Shown here piece after piece: positions 15,948-16,063 of a stretch of DNA of 16,063 bases. Every line of letters starts with the position of its first letter. Within the stretch, counting starts at the first letter, position 1. The notes under the pieces are model-generated. The model did no database searches. It worked only from the letters and a program-made list of their open reading frames with translations, and was not told where the DNA came from. The stretch comes from an uncultured Flavobacteriales bacterium. Lineage in GTDB: Bacteria > Bacteroidota > Bacteroidia > Flavobacteriales_E > Vicingaceae. Location of the stretch: NCBI GenBank assembly GCA_937925525.1, contig CALALS010000012.1:1-16063 (forward strand), given 5' to 3'. The position numbers were made by a program, and so were the translations under genes.

Positions 15948-16063
15948 ATGAAACGAATTTGGGTTTACATCTTATTTTTTGGTGCTGTTAATTCTTTGTT
16001 TTCTCAAGAAAATCCTTGCTGGGAACCTTCTAAGAAAGCTTTAAAAGCTTACGATAAGTATAG
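15948..16063 (+). CDS. Partial secreted protein (5' end only)
   Basis: Thirty-eight codons are visible before the window ends. They begin MKR, then a hydrophobic stretch (residues 4-18) and a likely signal peptidase site after FSQ (18-20). The mature part starts ENPCWEPSKKALKAYDKY. The last residues could begin a helical repeat such as a TPR, but too little is present to name a family. A perfect -7 box six bases before the ATG supports the start. The open frame is intact to the edge. Confidence 0.7.
   Translation, partial: MKRIWVYILFFGAVNSLFSQENPCWEPSKKALKAYDKY

Noticed and set aside
1..16063. CRISPR array, insertion sequence, phage, toxin-antitoxin or defence genes, tRNA or rRNA
   Set aside because: No direct-repeat arrays, transposase or integrase motifs, terminal inverted repeats or RNA gene signatures were seen; every long frame is accounted for by chromosomal-type genes.

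Overview
This 16,063-base window is an ordinary-looking stretch of AT-rich bacterial chromosome, almost certainly from a member of the Bacteroidota, probably Flavobacteriales-like. Three things point there. The large secreted protein carries a type IX secretion C-terminal sorting domain. Several genes are preceded by the Bacteroidota-type -7 promoter box TAnnTTTG. No convincing Shine-Dalgarno sequences precede the start codons. Four of the twelve chosen starts are GTG or TTG.

Layout: (1) Positions 2-3392 hold two adjacent envelope genes. The first encodes a secreted protein with a duplicated beta-rich module and a C-terminal SPOR-like unit. The second encodes an outer-membrane beta-barrel with calcium-binding-type repeats and three SPOR-like units. 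(2) Positions 3400-4938 hold an FAD-dependent oxidoreductase (TTG start) that abuts a PaaI-type hotdog thioesterase with no spacing. (3) prmC (minus strand, TTG start) converges on the thioesterase with a 6-bp overlap and diverges from ribD (GTG start) across 63 bp that seems to hold two opposed promoters. (4) A 926-aa secreted beta-helix/PKD protein with a sorting domain stands alone, between a weak AT-rich terminator candidate and a strong intrinsic terminator. (5) A small coiled-coil lipoprotein and aroC (13-bp gap) form a probable operon. (6) A DAACS-family symporter and an AsmA-like protein (13-bp gap) form a second probable operon. (7) The window ends inside a secreted-protein gene whose start is 6 nt past a perfect -7 box.

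The housekeeping content (PrmC for release-factor methylation, RibD for riboflavin, AroC for chorismate) is interleaved with envelope functions. There is no sign of a mobile element, phage, CRISPR array, rRNA or tRNA, or defence island. No gap between genes exceeds 300 bases; the longest is 6943-7094.

I did not find a clearly new multi-gene system. The best candidates for a second look are the SPOR-rich barrel/secreted protein pair, the recurrent promoters only 3-6 nt from start codons (three of them GTG/TTG), the CxxC-bearing insertion in the symporter, and the charged helical tail on the AsmA-like protein.
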